The notes under the pieces are model-generated. The model made no database searches. It worked only from the letters and a program-made list of their open reading frames with translations, and had not been told where the DNA came from. From an uncultured Caryophanales bacterium (GTDB lineage Bacteria; Bacillota_I; Bacilli_A; RF39; UBA660), in the NCBI GenBank assembly GCA_946614095.1, contig CAMOGG010000007.1, forward strand, positions 1 to 45,754: DNA of 45,754 nucleotides. Reading direction: 5' to 3'. This document shows, one piece after another, positions 1-8,416 of this stretch; the first letter of the stretch is position 1, and each line of letters begins with the position of its first letter. The position numbers and the translations under genes are program-made.

Positions 1-796
1 AAATTAACTTTATTTTGAAGTCGACCAGCAGTATCTACCAATACAACATCATAATTTTCAGCTTTTGCTTTTTCAATTCCATCATAAACTACACTTGCAG
101 GATCACTTTCTTCTTTACCAAAAAAGCCAACTTCTACTCTTTCACTCCATTCTTTTAATTGATCAACCGCTCCTGCTCGGAAAGTATCAGCACCCACTAA
201 AAGAACTTTTTTTCCTTCATTTTTCAATTGATAAGCAATTTTCCCAATCGTAGTAGTCTTCCCAACTCCATTTACGCCAATAAATAGAATAACGGTTGGT
301 CCATTTTCATTATATTGAATTTTGTTACTTAATACTTCATCATTAACATAAATAATAAATAATTCATCAACAATAATTTCTTTTAATAGACTTGGATCAG
401 TAATATTCTCTGATTTAACACGGTCTCTTAAACGATCCATAAAATCCATAACAGTATTAACTCCAATATCAGCCATAATTAAAATTTCTTCTAACTCTTC
501 AAAATACTCCTCTGTAATCTTATGATATTTATTAGTAAGATTTGCAAGTTTAGAAACAAAACCTTGTCGTGACTTTGTAAGACCTTTTTCATATATTTCA
601 ACATTATCTCTTGTCTTTTTCTTTTTTTCTTTCTTTTTATGATCAGCTTTTACAATACTAGGCTGCTTAGAAACAATTTCTACGTCACTAATATCTTCTC
701 TTTCTTTTTCCTCTTCTTGAACTTGTTCTATTTCAATCTTTTCTTCTTTTTTTTCGTCAGAAGAAAACATATTTTTAATTTTCTGAAATAAACCCA
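1..796 (-). CDS. ftsY: FtsY, signal recognition particle receptor GTPase (3' part missing)
   Basis: FtsY is the membrane-associated receptor that docks SRP-ribosome complexes; with Ffh it forms a paired GTPase that hands nascent membrane proteins to SecYEG. The 265 visible codons begin with MGLFQKIKNMF, followed by a long Lys/Glu-rich acidic A domain (about residues 12-75), the helical N domain, and the G domain with P-loop GVNGVGKTTTIGK, the ADTFRAGAVDQL motif and the DTAGRLQNK motif near the window edge. The start is set by GAGGTG eight bases upstream. The C-terminal end lies beyond base 1. It lies downstream of the mgtC-like gene on the same strand; a TATAAT at 817-822 could give it its own promoter. 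Identification is secure from the G-domain motifs. Confidence 0.97.
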
Positions 797-832
797 TAAT
801 ATTCACCTCAATTACTATTATATCATAATAAA

Positions 833-1540
833 CTATTCATCAGAAGATGCATCTTCATTATCACTTTGATAAATCTTGGTATGTTTCCAAGAAATAGAAG
901 TAACCCCTGGCTCAGCACTAATATTTTTAACTAAACTTTCAACAACATCAACTCGACTGGTAATAATTTCTGCTTTTAATTTAATTTGTTCTTTCGCAAT
1001 TTCATGCTTTTCTAAATGAACTAATCGGATTCCATTCTTCTCTACATAATTGGAAAAAGAACTTCGCACAACAATTTCAATATCACTTTGACAAGAAATT
1101 TGAATAATACATTTTTCCCGATACCATTTTTTTACTTTATCCATAATAAAAATAGAAACTAATCGTAATAAAACATTAGAAAAAACAACTAAAAAAGTTC
1201 CAATAACAGCTTCCCAAATCATTCCAATAGATGTCAATAAACCAATAGATGCTACACACCATAATGTCGCCGCTGTATTAAGTCCTTTAATTTTATTACC
1301 ATTTCGAATAATCATTCCAGCTCCCAAAAAACCAATACCAGAAACAATAGATGCCGCAATACGGCTTTGATCATGAGAAATAAAACCATAAGTTGCATAG
1401 TTAAACATAAAAGAACCAATTCCTACCAAAACATTGGTTCTTAATCCAACAGAACCATGCCGATATTGTCTTTCTACTCCAATAATAATACTCAATAATA
1501 AACATAAAACAATTCGAACAACAAATACTTTTAACTCCAT
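833..1540 (-). CDS. MgtC/SapB family membrane protein
   Basis: A 235-residue member of the MgtC/SapB family. The N-terminal half is hydrophobic, with about four to five membrane segments and the family signature: the IGVERQYRHGSVGLRTN stretch (residues 21-37), then GIGFLGAGMIIRNG and the AATLWCVASIGL segment. The last 75 residues are a soluble domain resembling the ACT-like tail of MgtC proteins. MgtC in pathogens modulates the F-type ATPase and Mg2+ or phosphate homeostasis; in non-pathogenic Bacilli the role is unclear. RBS GAGGTG precedes the ATG. It is divergent from rnj and reads toward ftsY. Family assignment is strong; substrate or partner is unknown. Confidence 0.9.
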   Translation of the reverse strand: MELKVFVVRIVLCLLLSIIIGVERQYRHGSVGLRTNVLVGIGSFMFNYATYGFISHDQSRIAASIVSGIGFLGAGMIIRNGNKIKGLNTAATLWCVASIGLLTSIGMIWEAVIGTFLVVFSNVLLRLVSIFIMDKVKKWYREKCIIQISCQSDIEIVVRSSFSNYVEKNGIRLVHLEKHEIAKEQIKLKAEIITSRVDVVESLVKNISAEPGVTSISWKHTKIYQSDNEDASSDE

Positions 1541-1561
1541 AAAAACACCTCACAGACCTTC

Positions 1562-1567
1562 ATTTTA
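1562..1567 (-). promoter_or_regulatory. Candidate -10 box for the mgtC-like gene
   Basis: Reading on the minus strand the sequence is TGTTAAAAT, an extended -10 (TG-n-TAAAAT) about 20 bases before the start codon. No convincing -35 box is visible, so this is tentative. Confidence 0.4.
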
Positions 1568-1597
1568 ACATATCTAAAAAAAGAACAAAAGAACAAT

Positions 1598-1626
1598 TAG
1601 ACAAAATAAAAAAAATATAGTATAAT
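1598..1626 (+). promoter_or_regulatory. SigA-type promoter of rnj
   Basis: TAGACA (1598-1603), a 17-base spacer and a perfect TATAAT (1621-1626). It lies 45 bases before the chosen rnj start and points away from the mgtC-like gene. Confidence 0.75.
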
Positions 1627-1670
1627 CTTTTCGTTAGTTCTTTATGAAATTTAAAAAGAAAGGAGATATT

Positions 1671-3347
1671 ATGAATAAAAACGAAAACAACGACACAAAA
1701 ATTGTTGTTTTAGGTGGTTTAGGAGAAGTTGGTAAAAATATGTATTGTGTAATGCATAAAGATGCCATCGTTATTATTGATGCCGGTGTAAGCTTCCCAG
1801 AAAGTGAGTTAATGGGAGTAGATTACGTTTTACCTGATTTTACATTTTTAAAAGAAAATGAAGATAAAATTCAAGCACTTTTAATTACTCATGGACATGA
1901 AGACCATATTGGTGGAATACCATTTTTACTACAAAGTATTAATATTCCAGCTATTTATGCTCCAAACCATGCTAAAGAATTAATTGCTGTAAAATTGCAA
2001 GACAGAAATATTCGCTATGACAATTTATTTGTTTATACCGATCAAACAAAATTAAAATTTAAAGAAATTGAAGTGGAATTTTTTAGAATAACTCACTCTA
2101 TTCCAGACTCTCATGGAATTAGTGTCAAAACTCCTGATGGAAGAATTGTCACAACAGGAGACTATAAATTTGACCTAACACCAATTGGTCCTATGGCTGA
2201 TCTATATAAAATGGCAGCTCTTGGAGAAGAAGGAGTCGACGTTCTAATAGGAGATTCAACAAACGCATTAAATGAAGGATTTTCAAATAGTGAATCAGTA
2301 GTAGATGAAACACTAAATGAAATGTTTGCTAAATGTAAAAACAATCGTATTATCATCGCAACATTTGCTTCTAACATTTATCGTGTTAAGCATATATTTG
2401 AAACTTGTTACAAGTATAACAGGAAAATATGTATTTTTGGTAGAAGTATGGAGAACAATATTAATATTTCTCTAAATGGAGGATATATTGATCATAAAGA
2501 ACTACTAGTTTCTCCAGAAGAAGCCAATAATTTAAAACCAAATGAAGTAACAATTTTATGTACAGGAAGTCAAGGAGAACCACTTGCTGCTCTTTCAAGA
2601 ATTTCCAATGGTACACATAAATATATTAAATTAAGACCAGATGATGTAGTTATTTTCTCATCTAGTGCTATTCCAGGTAATGCATTAAGTATTTCTAAAA
2701 CAATAAATAAGTTATATCTAAAAGGCGTAAAAGTATATACAAACAATGTTTTAGCAGATCTTCACACTTCAGGACATGCCAATGAAGAAGAAATCAAATT
2801 GATGATTAGACTGATTAAACCAAAATATTTAATGCCATTCCACGGAGACTATAGAATGTTAAAAAAACAAGCCAATATTGGAATAAACTGTGGCATTCCA
2901 AAAGAAAATACTTTTATTCTAAAAAATGGTGATACACTAACATTAAAAAATCATATTTTAACTCGTGGAGAAAGTAAACCAGGAGCTGACATTTATGTAG
3001 ATGGAAATAGAATTGGTGAAATTGGTGGAGCCGTTATTAAAGATCGTAAAATAATGGCCAATGATGGTATCTTAGTTGTTATTATTAATGTAGATATGAA
3101 AAAAAGAGAATTATTAATTAAACCAAATATCACTACAAGAGGTTTCATCCTAGTAAATGAAAATGAAGAGTTAATACATAAAATTGAAAACAAAGCAGAA
3201 CAAACAATCACAACATCTCTACAAAATCCTAAAACAACATTCGCAACTCTAAAAGGTGAAATAACAGATACCTTATATCCATTTATAAACAATTTAACAG
3301 GAAGAAAACCAATTATTCTCCCTGTCATATTAGACATAAAGCGATAA
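1671..3347 (+). CDS. rnj: Ribonuclease J
   Basis: RNase J is a beta-CASP metallo-beta-lactamase enzyme with 5'-to-3' exo- and endoribonuclease activity in mRNA decay and rRNA maturation of Bacilli. The 558-residue product shows the metal-binding HGHEDHIGG motif (from His74), later ligands in the THSIPDSHG and TGDYKFD segments, the beta-CASP block with GSQGEP, and HTSGHA and PFHGDYR in the C-terminal half. Length matches the family (about 555). An in-frame ATG exists at 1644, but AAAGGAGAT stands just before 1671 and the earlier ATG has no RBS, so 1671 is chosen. The stop codon lies inside the terminator stem. RNase Y is encoded nearby on the other strand, so two main decay enzymes are neighbours. 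Confidence 0.96.
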   Translation: MNKNENNDTKIVVLGGLGEVGKNMYCVMHKDAIVIIDAGVSFPESELMGVDYVLPDFTFLKENEDKIQALLITHGHEDHIGGIPFLLQSINIPAIYAPNHAKELIAVKLQDRNIRYDNLFVYTDQTKLKFKEIEVEFFRITHSIPDSHGISVKTPDGRIVTTGDYKFDLTPIGPMADLYKMAALGEEGVDVLIGDSTNALNEGFSNSESVVDETLNEMFAKCKNNRIIIATFASNIYRVKHIFETCYKYNRKICIFGRSMENNINISLNGGYIDHKELLVSPEEANNLKPNEVTILCTGSQGEPLAALSRISNGTHKYIKLRPDDVVIFSSSAIPGNALSISKTINKLYLKGVKVYTNNVLADLHTSGHANEEEIKLMIRLIKPKYLMPFHGDYRMLKKQANIGINCGIPKENTFILKNGDTLTLKNHILTRGESKPGADIYVDGNRIGEIGGAVIKDRKIMANDGILVVIINVDMKKRELLIKPNITTRGFILVNENEELIHKIENKAEQTITTSLQNPKTTFATLKGEITDTLYPFINNLTGRKPIILPVILDIKR

Positions 3348-3363
3348 ATTATATCGCTTTTTT
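3338..3363 (+). terminator. Terminator of rnj
   Basis: AAAGCGAT (3338-3345) pairs perfectly with ATCGCTTT (3353-3360) across a 7-base loop and is followed by a T run. The rnj stop codon is inside the stem. Confidence 0.8.
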
Positions 3364-3715
3364 ATATGCGAAAATAATACTGATTGCGAATAAAATCAAC
3401 AGTCCCCTCAAAATCACTATTAAATAATAAAGACAATTGAAAATAAAAAAATCTCTCATCACGATTGCGAATATTTAACAATACTTTGTATTGTTCCCAT
3501 GAAATTTTCTCCAACAAAGAATAAAAAATAGGAAAATTCAAGTAGAACCTCTTCATAAAATGAATATTCTCTCTAGTAAATAAAAAACTGTTTCCAAATA
3601 AATAAGTATAATAATTAGAATACTTTTCAACAACATTTTCATAAAGTTCTTTTTTTTCACACACATCTTTTCCTATTTTCCAATATAATATCAACTTATT
3701 AGAAATAGATTTCAA
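3362..3715 (-). CDS. Solo DUF1016 (YhcG) N-terminal-like domain protein
   Basis: The 117-residue product has the landmarks I know from the N-terminal domain of YhcG/DUF1016 proteins: LYWKIGKDV, then FTRENIHFMKRFYLNFP, then ISWEQYKVLLNIRNRDERFFY. Full YhcG proteins carry a C-terminal PDDEXK nuclease domain; here the protein ends soon after the N-terminal domain, so no nuclease activity is predicted. An in-frame ATG exists at 3754, but AAGAAAGGAG lies within that extension and points to the TTG at 3715 as the true start. It lies between the terminators of rnj and rny with no partner gene. Either a shortened relic or a stand-alone adaptor; function unknown. Confidence 0.7.
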   Translation of the reverse strand: MKSISNKLILYWKIGKDVCEKKELYENVVEKYSNYYTYLFGNSFLFTRENIHFMKRFYLNFPIFYSLLEKISWEQYKVLLNIRNRDERFFYFQLSLLFNSDFEGTVDFIRNQYYFRI

Positions 3716-3773
3716 TGAATCATCTCCTTTCTTAAAAATAATAATGATAAACACTATCTATTAGTATTATTCG

Positions 3774-3801
3774 AAAAAAAAAGAGTTCTGTCCAAGAACT
3801 C
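3774..3801 (-). terminator. Terminator of rny
   Basis: On the minus strand GAGTTCT pairs with AGAACTC (plus-strand arms 3783-3789 and 3795-3801) and is followed by nine T, directly after the rny stop codon. Confidence 0.85.
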
Positions 3802-3803
3802 TC

Positions 3804-5357
3804 TTATTTTGCTTCCTCAATAGCTCTAGTTTCACGAATAACCGTTATTTTAATGGTACCAGGATATTTCAAATTAGCTTCAATATTTTCCTTTACTTCA
3901 CGAGCAATTCTATGTGCTTCCAAGTCATCTACTTCTTCTGGTTTTACAACAACACGTAATTCACGTCCTGCCTGTACAGCATAAGTTTTTTCAACACCTT
4001 TAATCTGATTACCAACTTCTTCAAGTTGAGATAAACGATTAATGTAATTTTCTAAAGAATCATTTCTAGCTCCAGGACGAGAAGCGCTCAAAGCATCTGC
4101 AATTGCAACAATTTCAGCAATTACACTAGTAGCCTGAGTATCTCCATGATGAGAAGCAATTGCATTAATAACAGTTTCATTTTCATGATATTTTTTCGCA
4201 ATATCAACACCGATATCTACATGACTTCCCTCTACTTCATGATCAATTGCCTTACCAATATCATGTAGAAGACCTGCACGTTTTGCTAAAGCAACATTTT
4301 CTCCTAACTCTCCAGCTAAAATACCAGAAAGTTCTGCAACTTCTTTGGAATGTTGTAAAGCATTTTGACCAAAACTAGTTCGAAAATGAAGTTTTCCAAT
4401 AATTTCAATTAATTCAGGATCAAATTTTGTAAGACCAAGTTCAAAAGTAGTATCCTGACCAAACTGAATAATTTGTTGTTTTATATCTTTACAAGTCTTA
4501 TCATATAACTCTTCAATACGAGTAGGATGAATTCTACCATCTTTAATTAAGTTTTCCAAAGTAACTCGCGCAATCTCACGCCTCAATGGATCAAAACTAG
4601 ATAAAACGACAGCTTCTGGAGTGTCATCAATAATTAAATCAACACCAGTAATTGCCTCTATTGTACGAATATTACGACCTTCACGTCCAATGATTCTACC
4701 TTTCATTTCATCATTTGGTAAATCAACTACCGTAACAGTTTGATCACTAGCAATATCAGCAGCATAACGATGCATAGAATTAACAATCAATTCACGTGCC
4801 TTTTTATCTGCTACTAACTTAGCTTCGTTTTCACTTTCTCGAATATACTCAGAAATCTCTTTCGTCATATTTTCTTTTACTTTGGCCATAACTAATTCTT
4901 TAGCCTTTGATTTACTAAACCCAGATATTTTTTCTAGTAAATCTAATTGTTCTTTCTTTATTTCCTCCACTTTACTTTTTTCTACTTGAATTTCTTCTTG
5001 CTTTTCAGATAATTTATTCTCTCTTTCTTCCAAAGCAGATTCCCTTTTTTGAAAAAGTTCATCACGTTTATCCATACTAGATTCTCGCTGTAATAAACGA
5101 GCTTCACTTTCTTTCATTTCTGCTTTCTTCTCACGAATTTCCTTATCCAAATCCATTTTCATTTTGTGAGCTTCTTCTTTTTGCTCAATAGCTGCATCTC
5201 TTTTTAATTTTTCTATTTCTTTTTTTGCTTGATTAATCATTTTTTCACTCTTAGCAGATGCTAAATTACCACTAAAATAATTAATTACAAAAGACACAAC
5301 AAAACCTATTACTAGGCCAATAATAATAAGTAAAATGGAGAATAAAACATTACTCAT
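3804..5357 (-). CDS. rny: Ribonuclease Y
   Basis: RNase Y is the membrane-anchored endoribonuclease that starts bulk mRNA decay in Bacilli. The 517-residue product has an N-terminal membrane segment (about residues 4-27), a long Lys/Glu coiled coil to about residue 190, a KH RNA-binding domain containing [17 protein letters not shown], and an HD phosphohydrolase domain with [17 protein letters not shown] and the later ASHHGD segment. Length equals the usual 510-520. The start follows GGAGGTATT. It is monocistronic, with its own promoter and terminator. Confidence 0.97.
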   Translation of the reverse strand: MSNVLFSILLIIIGLVIGFVVSFVINYFSGNLASAKSEKMINQAKKEIEKLKRDAAIEQKEEAHKMKMDLDKEIREKKAEMKESEARLLQRESSMDKRDELFQKRESALEERENKLSEKQEEIQVEKSKVEEIKKEQLDLLEKISGFSKSKAKELVMAKVKENMTKEISEYIRESENEAKLVADKKARELIVNSMHRYAADIASDQTVTVVDLPNDEMKGRIIGREGRNIRTIEAITGVDLIIDDTPEAVVLSSFDPLRREIARVTLENLIKDGRIHPTRIEELYDKTCKDIKQQIIQFGQDTTFELGLTKFDPELIEIIGKLHFRTSFGQNALQHSKEVAELSGILAGELGENVALAKRAGLLHDIGKAIDHEVEGSHVDIGVDIAKKYHENETVINAIASHHGDTQATSVIAEIVAIADALSASRPGARNDSLENYINRLSQLEEVGNQIKGVEKTYAVQAGRELRVVVKPEEVDDLEAHRIAREVKENIEANLKYPGTIKITVIRETRAIEEAK

Positions 5358-5403
5358 ATAATACCTCCATCTAGATTAAGTCCTAAATACCCAATCTAAT
5401 TCT

Positions 5404-5432
5404 ATTGTAATTTTTTTCATAATCATTGTCAA
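5404..5432 (-). promoter_or_regulatory. SigA-type promoter of rny
   Basis: On the minus strand TTGACA (5427-5432), 17 bases, TACAAT (5404-5409). It gives a leader of about 40 bases before the rny ATG. Confidence 0.85.
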
Positions 5433-5473
5433 GTCAAACACAGACCTCTTTACAGAATAATAAACTAATAAAA

Positions 5474-5488
5474 GTGTCATTATGACAC
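5474..5488 (-). terminator. Palindrome at the end of the broken zinc-ribbon gene
   Basis: GTGTCATTATGACAC is a perfect 15-base inverted repeat. On the minus strand it is followed by TTTTATTAG and overlaps the end of the membrane-segment reading frame, so it probably ends that transcript, weakly. An operator cannot be excluded. Confidence 0.45.
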
Positions 5489-5706
5489 ATTTCTAAAAAA
5501 CAAATGATAACGATTCCCAAGAACCCAAATAGTAGAAAAAATCAAAATAACAATAATAATCATAATAATAGTTATAATCTTTTTAATATGCTTTCCTTTT
5601 TCACTCTTAGCAATTTTAGTCGTGGAAATAGTATTTCAAATAGAGAAAGTAAAAAACAAAATATAAAAGATTCATCTACAGTTTGATTACATTTTGGGCA
5701 AATCAT
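5480..5706 (-). pseudogene. Frameshifted small zinc-ribbon membrane protein
   Basis: From the ATG at 5706 the frame reads MICPKCNQTVDESFIFC, the first half of a zinc-ribbon as found at the N-terminus of many small Bacilli membrane proteins, but the second CxxC pair is lost and the frame stops at 5572 after 44 codons. A different frame, open from 5635 to 5480, encodes a basic linker (IAKSEKGKHIKK) and a strongly hydrophobic helix (IITIIMIIIVILIFSTIWVL), the expected rest of such a protein. The two halves are offset by a frameshift near 5610-5650. An extended -10 (TGTTATAAT, 5722-5727) precedes the ATG. A broken gene or a sequencing error fits best; a genuine 44-residue peptide is the alternative. 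Confidence 0.5.
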
Positions 5707-5721
5707 ATCATCACTACATTT

Positions 5722-5727
5722 ATTATA
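5722..5727 (-). promoter_or_regulatory. Extended -10 before the zinc-ribbon relic
   Basis: The minus strand reads TGTTATAAT, 15 bases before the ATG at 5706. No clear -35 box, as is common for extended -10 promoters. Confidence 0.45.
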
Positions 5728-5744
5728 ACACAAATAAATTGAAT

Positions 5745-5777
5745 AAAGAAAATCTATAAAAAACTATTCAATAGATT
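5745..5777 (-). terminator. Terminator of murE
   Basis: On the minus strand AATCTAT pairs with ATAGATT (plus-strand arms 5751-5757 and 5771-5777), followed by TTCTTT. The stem is A/T-rich, so strength is uncertain; the murE stop lies in the loop. Confidence 0.55.
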
Positions 5778-7155
5778 GAAAATACTCACATATAACATCA
5801 TAATCTGAATATGGTATTTTTTTATTCTCAATCGCCATATAATCATCCCTTCCCTTACCTATGATTAAAACAACACTATTGGAATGAGCATGTTCTAAAG
5901 CATACCAAATTGCATCTTTCCGTTCAATAATTCTTAAATAATCATTTCTATCTCCTACCATTTCATCAATAATGGTATCAACATCCTCATATCTAGGATC
6001 ATCCATTGTAAAAATAGCCTTATCAGCAATGTCCATTACCATCTTCCCGATAATCGGCCTCTTAGAAGCATCTCTTCCTCCTGCAGCCCCAGTAACAACA
6101 ATCATATCATCAAATTTACGATAAGAATTTAAAATACTTTTAACACCATTTATAGTATGAGCATAATCTAATACAATGCAAAAATCTTGTCCAAAATTTA
6201 ACCTTTCTCCTCTACCAGAGATGGAAGGGAGATTCTTAATTTTTTGAAGTAAAATATTTTCTGGCATTCCAAAAATAAAACTAATAACAAAAGCCTCAGC
6301 TAAATTATAAATATTATATTCTCCATAGAAAGGACTTATAATCGAAAATAAACGGTCCTGATATTTAAGAGAAAAAGTAGTTTTATTATCATAAAATTTT
6401 AAATCAGAAATAATAAAATCATTAGAGTAATCTTTACCAAAAGAAAACAAATTTTGACACATAATATTTTGTAAATTTACATCATCTTTATTTACAACAA
6501 CTTTACTATCTTTTCTAATATAGTTTAATAAACTCATTTTATTTTTTACATAATTATCAAAACTTTTATGAACATTTAAATGATCACCTGTTATATTGGT
6601 GAAAGCAATAATATCAAAAGTTATTCCATCTATTCTATGATGAAGAAGAGCTTCACTTGATACTTCCATCACAATATTAGTAATTTTAGACTTCTTAATT
6701 TTTGCCAAACATTCAAATAATTCTGAAACACATGGTGTAGTATTAGAAAGAGGAATTAGTTCATCACAAATGATTAATCCATTCGTACCAATATAAGCAC
6801 AATCTCCTATTAGTTCTTTTACAATAGTTGCAGTAGTGGTCTTTCCATCTGTACCAGTAATTCCGATAAAATGAAAATCATCAAAAGAAATTTCATAATA
6901 CTTTTTACACAGTTCTAAGAAATATTCATTGATATTCTCCACAACGATATGTGGAAAACTATATTGAATTTCTCGATCAGCAACAACAAAGCAACATCCC
7001 TTATCAATTGCATCTGCAATATAATCATAATGATCGACATAAAACCCCTTTGTTGCGACAAAGATATATCCTTCTTTAACATTCCTAGAATCATCCGTAA
7101 TCCCCATAACAACAATATCACTATGAATAGATATCATTTTTTCTAATTTTTTCAT
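5764..7155 (-). CDS. murE: UDP-MurNAc-tripeptide synthetase (MurE-type Mur ligase)
   Basis: MurE is the cytosolic ATP-dependent ligase that adds the third amino acid of the peptidoglycan stem peptide to UDP-MurNAc-L-Ala-D-Glu. The 463-residue product has the N-terminal MurE domain with the TDDSRNVKEGYIFVA segment, the ATP loop GITGTDGKTTTATIV, the NITGDHLNVH segment, GRGERLNF, and the C-terminal residue-selecting motif DDPR. Diaminopimelate enzymes usually have DNPR; a DDPR form is known from the Thermotoga enzyme, which also accepts lysine, so the third residue is not certain here. RBS GGTGGAG precedes the ATG. It lies downstream of recA but behind the recA terminator. Confidence 0.93.
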   Translation of the reverse strand: MKKLEKMISIHSDIVVMGITDDSRNVKEGYIFVATKGFYVDHYDYIADAIDKGCCFVVADREIQYSFPHIVVENINEYFLELCKKYYEISFDDFHFIGITGTDGKTTTATIVKELIGDCAYIGTNGLIICDELIPLSNTTPCVSELFECLAKIKKSKITNIVMEVSSEALLHHRIDGITFDIIAFTNITGDHLNVHKSFDNYVKNKMSLLNYIRKDSKVVVNKDDVNLQNIMCQNLFSFGKDYSNDFIISDLKFYDNKTTFSLKYQDRLFSIISPFYGEYNIYNLAEAFVISFIFGMPENILLQKIKNLPSISGRGERLNFGQDFCIVLDYAHTINGVKSILNSYRKFDDMIVVTGAAGGRDASKRPIIGKMVMDIADKAIFTMDDPRYEDVDTIIDEMVGDRNDYLRIIERKDAIWYALEHAHSNSVVLIIGKGRDDYMAIENKKIPYSDYDVICEYFQSIE

Positions 7156-7180
7156 AAAATCAACTCCACCAAATTTTATG

Positions 7181-7217
7181 AAAAAAAAGAAAAGTAAATT
7201 ACTTCTTATTACTTTTC
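7181..7217 (-). terminator. Terminator of recA
   Basis: GAAAAGTAA pairs perfectly with TTACTTTTC (plus-strand arms 7189-7197 and 7209-7217), followed by eight T on the minus strand. The recA stop codon is inside the stem. Confidence 0.85.
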
Positions 7218-8252
7218 TTCCTTTTTAGTAGAACCTTTTTCTTCTTTTGAAAAATCAATATCATAATATTCACGAACTTTCTTTTCAAGTTCCTGACACA
7301 ATTCTGGATTATCCTTTAACAATAATTTAACGTTTTCTTTTCCTTGGCCAAGCTTTTCTCCTTCATAAGAATACCAAGCACCAGTTTTTTCAACAATATT
7401 TGCCTCAGCTGCTAAATCAATTACTTCACCTTCACGAGAAACACCTTCTCCATACATGATATCTACAACACAAGTTTTAAATGGAGGTGCTACTTTATTC
7501 TTAACTACTTTAACAGTTGTCTTATTACCAACAACTCCATCTCCCATCTTTAATTGTTCATTACGACGTATTTCCAAACGAATAGTAGAATAAAATTTTA
7601 AAGCTCTTCCTCCTGTTGTTGTTTCTGGATTACCAAACATTACTCCAACTTTTTCTCTTAATTGATTAATAAAAATAACAGTTGTATTAGTTTTACTAAT
7701 AGTACCATTTAATTTACGCAAAGCTTGAGACATTAATCTTGCTTGTAATCCCACATGAGAATCTCCCATTTCGCCATCAATTTCAGCTTGTGGAACTAAT
7801 GCTGCTACAGAATCTATAACAACAATACTAATTGCTTCACTTCTAACCAAAGCATCACATATCTCTAACGCTTGTTCTCCAGTATCTGGTTGAGATAATA
7901 ACAACTCATCAATATTAACACCAAGTCTTTCAGCATAAACAGGATCAAGTGCATGCTCTGCATCAATAAAAGCAGCCCTACCTCCAACCTTTTGATGTTC
8001 TGCAATTGCTTGTAAAGCGAAAGTTGTCTTACCACTTGACTCAGGACCATAAATTTCAATAATACGTCCTTTTGGATATCCGCCAACTCCTAAAGCAATA
8101 TCTAGAGACAATACTCCACTTGAAACAACATCTACTTTCATATGTTTATTCTCACCAAGCTTCATAATAGAACCTTTACCAAATTGCTTCTCAATATCAT
8201 TTAATACTTGTTCTAAAGCTTTATCTTTAGAAACTTCTTTACTTACAGCCAT
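7209..8252 (-). CDS. recA: RecA recombinase
   Basis: RecA is the DNA-dependent ATPase that forms filaments on single-stranded DNA, drives strand exchange and triggers LexA self-cleavage. The 347-residue product has Walker A GPESSGKT (residues 69-76), Walker B with VVIDSVAAL, the loop containing [17 protein letters not shown], and [19 protein letters not shown]. Length is typical (about 345). The C-terminal tail is Lys/Glu-rich. Start is set by GAGGAGG a few bases upstream. It is a single-gene unit with its own promoter, a LexA-like box and a terminator. Confidence 0.98.
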   Translation of the reverse strand: MAVSKEVSKDKALEQVLNDIEKQFGKGSIMKLGENKHMKVDVVSSGVLSLDIALGVGGYPKGRIIEIYGPESSGKTTFALQAIAEHQKVGGRAAFIDAEHALDPVYAERLGVNIDELLLSQPDTGEQALEICDALVRSEAISIVVIDSVAALVPQAEIDGEMGDSHVGLQARLMSQALRKLNGTISKTNTTVIFINQLREKVGVMFGNPETTTGGRALKFYSTIRLEIRRNEQLKMGDGVVGNKTTVKVVKNKVAPPFKTCVVDIMYGEGVSREGEVIDLAAEANIVEKTGAWYSYEGEKLGQGKENVKLLLKDNPELCQELEKKVREYYDIDFSKEEKGSTKKEEK

Positions 8253-8284
8253 GTTTTTCCTCCTCGTAAATAACTTACAATATC

Positions 8285-8313
8285 ATTGTATAATATTATT
8301 TTTTAAAAAGCAA
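8285..8313 (-). promoter_or_regulatory. Promoter of recA
   Basis: On the minus strand TTGCTT (8308-8313), 17 bases, TACAAT (8285-8290). It lies between the LexA-like box and the recA start. Confidence 0.65.
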
Positions 8314-8321
8314 TACTTTTT

Positions 8322-8335
8322 CGAACAATTGTTTT
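8322..8335. promoter_or_regulatory. LexA (DinR)-like operator upstream of recA
   Basis: CGAACAATTGTTTT matches the Bacillus-type SOS box, CGAAC-n4-GTTYC in outline, except for the last base and one central position. It lies about nine bases upstream of the recA -35 box, which fits SOS control. No lexA gene is in the window. Confidence 0.65.
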
Positions 8336-8365
8336 ATTAAATTCACCTGTTTTTTCTCTTCAAAA

Positions 8366-8395
8366 AGAAAAAACCTCTTAAGCAAAAGAAGTTTT
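8366..8395 (-). terminator. Terminator of the rodZ-like/pgsA unit
   Basis: On the minus strand AAACTTCTT pairs with AAGAGGTTT (one G-U pair; plus-strand arms 8386-8394 and 8371-8379), followed by a T-rich run. Confidence 0.7.
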
Positions 8396-8416
8396 TGGAC
8401 CAAATAATCCATTGAA

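Noticed and set aside
3716-3754. Longer start (ATG 3754) for the DUF1016-like protein
   Set aside because: The extension includes the Shine-Dalgarno AAGAAAGGAG itself, so it is leader.
5504-5686. Plus-strand Asn/Ser-rich frame of 60 codons
   Set aside because: It lies opposite the zinc-ribbon relic, has no ribosome site and its Asn runs come from reading the complement of an Ile-rich membrane helix.
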